Positions 6,468 through 7,036 of a stretch of DNA of 7,036 nt are shown here, in pieces. Position numbers and translations under genes: made by a program. The notes under the pieces were generated by a model. The model ran no database searches. It was not told where the DNA came from and worked only from the letters and a program-made list of their open reading frames with translations. This DNA is from Acidimicrobiales bacterium (GTDB lineage: Bacteria; Actinomycetota; Acidimicrobiia; Acidimicrobiales; JANYDT01), in the NCBI GenBank assembly GCA_025358985.1, contig JANYHQ010000690.1:1-7036 (forward strand), given 5' to 3'. Numbering within the stretch: the stretch's first letter is position 1; every line of letters begins with the position of its first letter.

Positions 6468-6941
6468 TCAGATCCGATCGGAGTTTGGCGCTCCCGTGGT
6501 GCTCATGACGAACCAGATGTTGTTGACCCACTGTCCTTTGACGTCGCCTGGCACCTTGTCCTGGAACCACCAGTAGAGGGGTCGACCGCCGTAAGTCACT
6601 TGTCGGGTTCCGTCGAAGCGCATGGCCACCCCTAGTTGAGACCTGCGCAGTCCGCCTTCAAGGGCCACGTTGTCCAAGGTTTCACCGGCCGCCAGCATCA
6701 TGGGGGGCCATGCGGTGAGGCAGCCGCCCTCACAGTTGCTGACATTGTTGCGGTCGGGCACGAACATATAGAGGGTCATGCCCTTACCGTCGACAATGGT
6801 GTTGCCGAGTTTGCCGGCCTTGACGTCGAGGGTAAATGTGGCTTTGGGCGCATCCGCCGCAGATACCGGTGCGGAAACACCGATGGCGGCAGCGGCACAA
6901 ATCACCAACGAAAGCGTGGCGCGTCGAATAGAAGTGGACAT
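6468..6941 (-). CDS. Secreted protein with two Yx(FWY)xxD-type repeats (COG4315/PF03640-like), function unknown
   Basis: This 157-residue protein starts with a Sec-type signal peptide: RR at 6-7, a hydrophobic core to about residue 24, and a likely cut after VSA (26-28). The mature part carries two repeats of the family known as predicted lipoprotein with Yx(FWY)xxD motif. The first is VDGKGMTLYMFVPD (50-63), followed by C-x3-C (Cys70, Cys74) and WPP (78-80). The second is DGTRQVTYGGRPLYWW..D (110-128), followed by PGD, GQ and a final W143 FV. The family's biochemical role is not established. Unlike many relatives it has no proper lipobox: LVIC at 12-15 has Ile where Ala or Gly is needed. It is therefore probably free and exported. 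ATG 6941 was chosen because GGAGG lies 8 bases upstream and the signal peptide begins right there. A GTG at 7025 would add 28 residues without signal character. lon follows 98 bases downstream, with no clear terminator between. Confidence 0.9.
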   Translation of the reverse strand: MSTSIRRATLSLVICAAAAIGVSAPVSAADAPKATFTLDVKAGKLGNTIVDGKGMTLYMFVPDRNNVSNCEGGCLTAWPPMMLAAGETLDNVALEGGLRRSQLGVAMRFDGTRQVTYGGRPLYWWFQDKVPGDVKGQWVNNIWFVMSTTGAPNSDRI

Positions 6942-6949
6942 TGCAACTT

Positions 6950-6954
6950 CCTCC
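6950..6954 (-). promoter_or_regulatory. Shine-Dalgarno site setting the start of the secreted YxFxxD protein
   Basis: GGAGG on the - strand, 8 bases before ATG 6941, is the strongest ribosome binding site in the window. It decides the start against the longer reading frame opening at GTG 7025. Confidence 0.8.
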
Positions 6955-6999
6955 CCGTGGGTTGATGGCAACGAAAGGCCCTGACGTGGTTCGCCGGAC

Positions 7000-7016
7000 A
7001 GGTCGTGTGATGTGTA
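7000..7016. promoter_or_regulatory. Motif upstream of the secreted-protein gene shared with the lon upstream region
   Basis: AGGTCG (7000-7005) then GTGATGTGTA (7007-7016) recur before lon as AGGTCG (6391-6396) and GTGATGTGTA (6401-6410), with a 1-base versus a 4-base gap. The copy here lies about 60-75 bases upstream of the start codon, where a regulator or promoter element could sit. It overlaps a TGTACA palindrome (7013-7018) but lacks the perfect inverted repeat seen at lon. Confidence 0.35.
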
Positions 7017-7036
7017 CATACGCACGTCACTTCGGC

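Noticed and set aside
6942..7025. 28-residue N-terminal extension of the secreted protein from GTG 7025.
   Set aside because: The signal peptide begins at ATG 6941 directly after a strong GGAGG site, and the extension has no signal or domain character.
6982..7029. TGACGTG (6982-6988) and CACGTCA (7023-7029) as a widely spaced inverted repeat upstream of the secreted-protein gene.
   Set aside because: The 34-base spacer and 7-base arms are within chance expectation, and there is no supporting third copy.

Overview
The window reads as chromosomal housekeeping DNA from a GC-rich actinomycete-type bacterium. ClpB, PurA, PurB and Lon all resemble actinobacterial versions. The PurA start (MPGTVVVG), the GESVARAMGR helix of Lon and the secreted YxFxxD protein fit Actinomycetota, perhaps the class Acidimicrobiia. 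The phylum is a reasonable inference and the class is tentative. I see no mobile element, CRISPR array, tRNA, rRNA or obvious foreign segment.

Layout. The left part, on the + strand, holds the 3' end of clpB (cut by the window edge just after the Walker A region), then purA (GTG start, 37 bases after clpB) and purB (ATGA overlap with purA). PurA and PurB catalyse the two steps that turn IMP into AMP. A bidirectional intrinsic terminator follows purB and separates it from genes converging from the right. These genes, read leftwards on the - strand, are: a secreted protein with two Yx(FWY)xxD-type repeats, then lon (ATP-dependent protease, 830 residues), then a 137-residue lysine-rich protein of unknown function with an AT-hook-like basic stretch.

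How they fit together. Two proteostasis machines (the ClpB disaggregase and the Lon protease) flank the AMP branch of purine synthesis. Clear Shine-Dalgarno sequences precede purB, lon and the secreted protein, but not purA or the 137-residue gene. The latter has a 10-base palindrome at its start and may be leaderless.

Most worth a second look: an extra segment of about 55-60 residues in Lon just before its Walker A strand; a Gly-to-Ala change in the otherwise near-invariant PurA signature loop; a compact 19-bp inverted repeat upstream of lon that shares a 10-mer with the upstream region of the secreted protein; a triple TGACCAG array with an 11-bp hairpin between lon and the 137-residue gene; and that small, possibly DNA-binding protein itself. 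I did not find a convincing new multi-gene system here.
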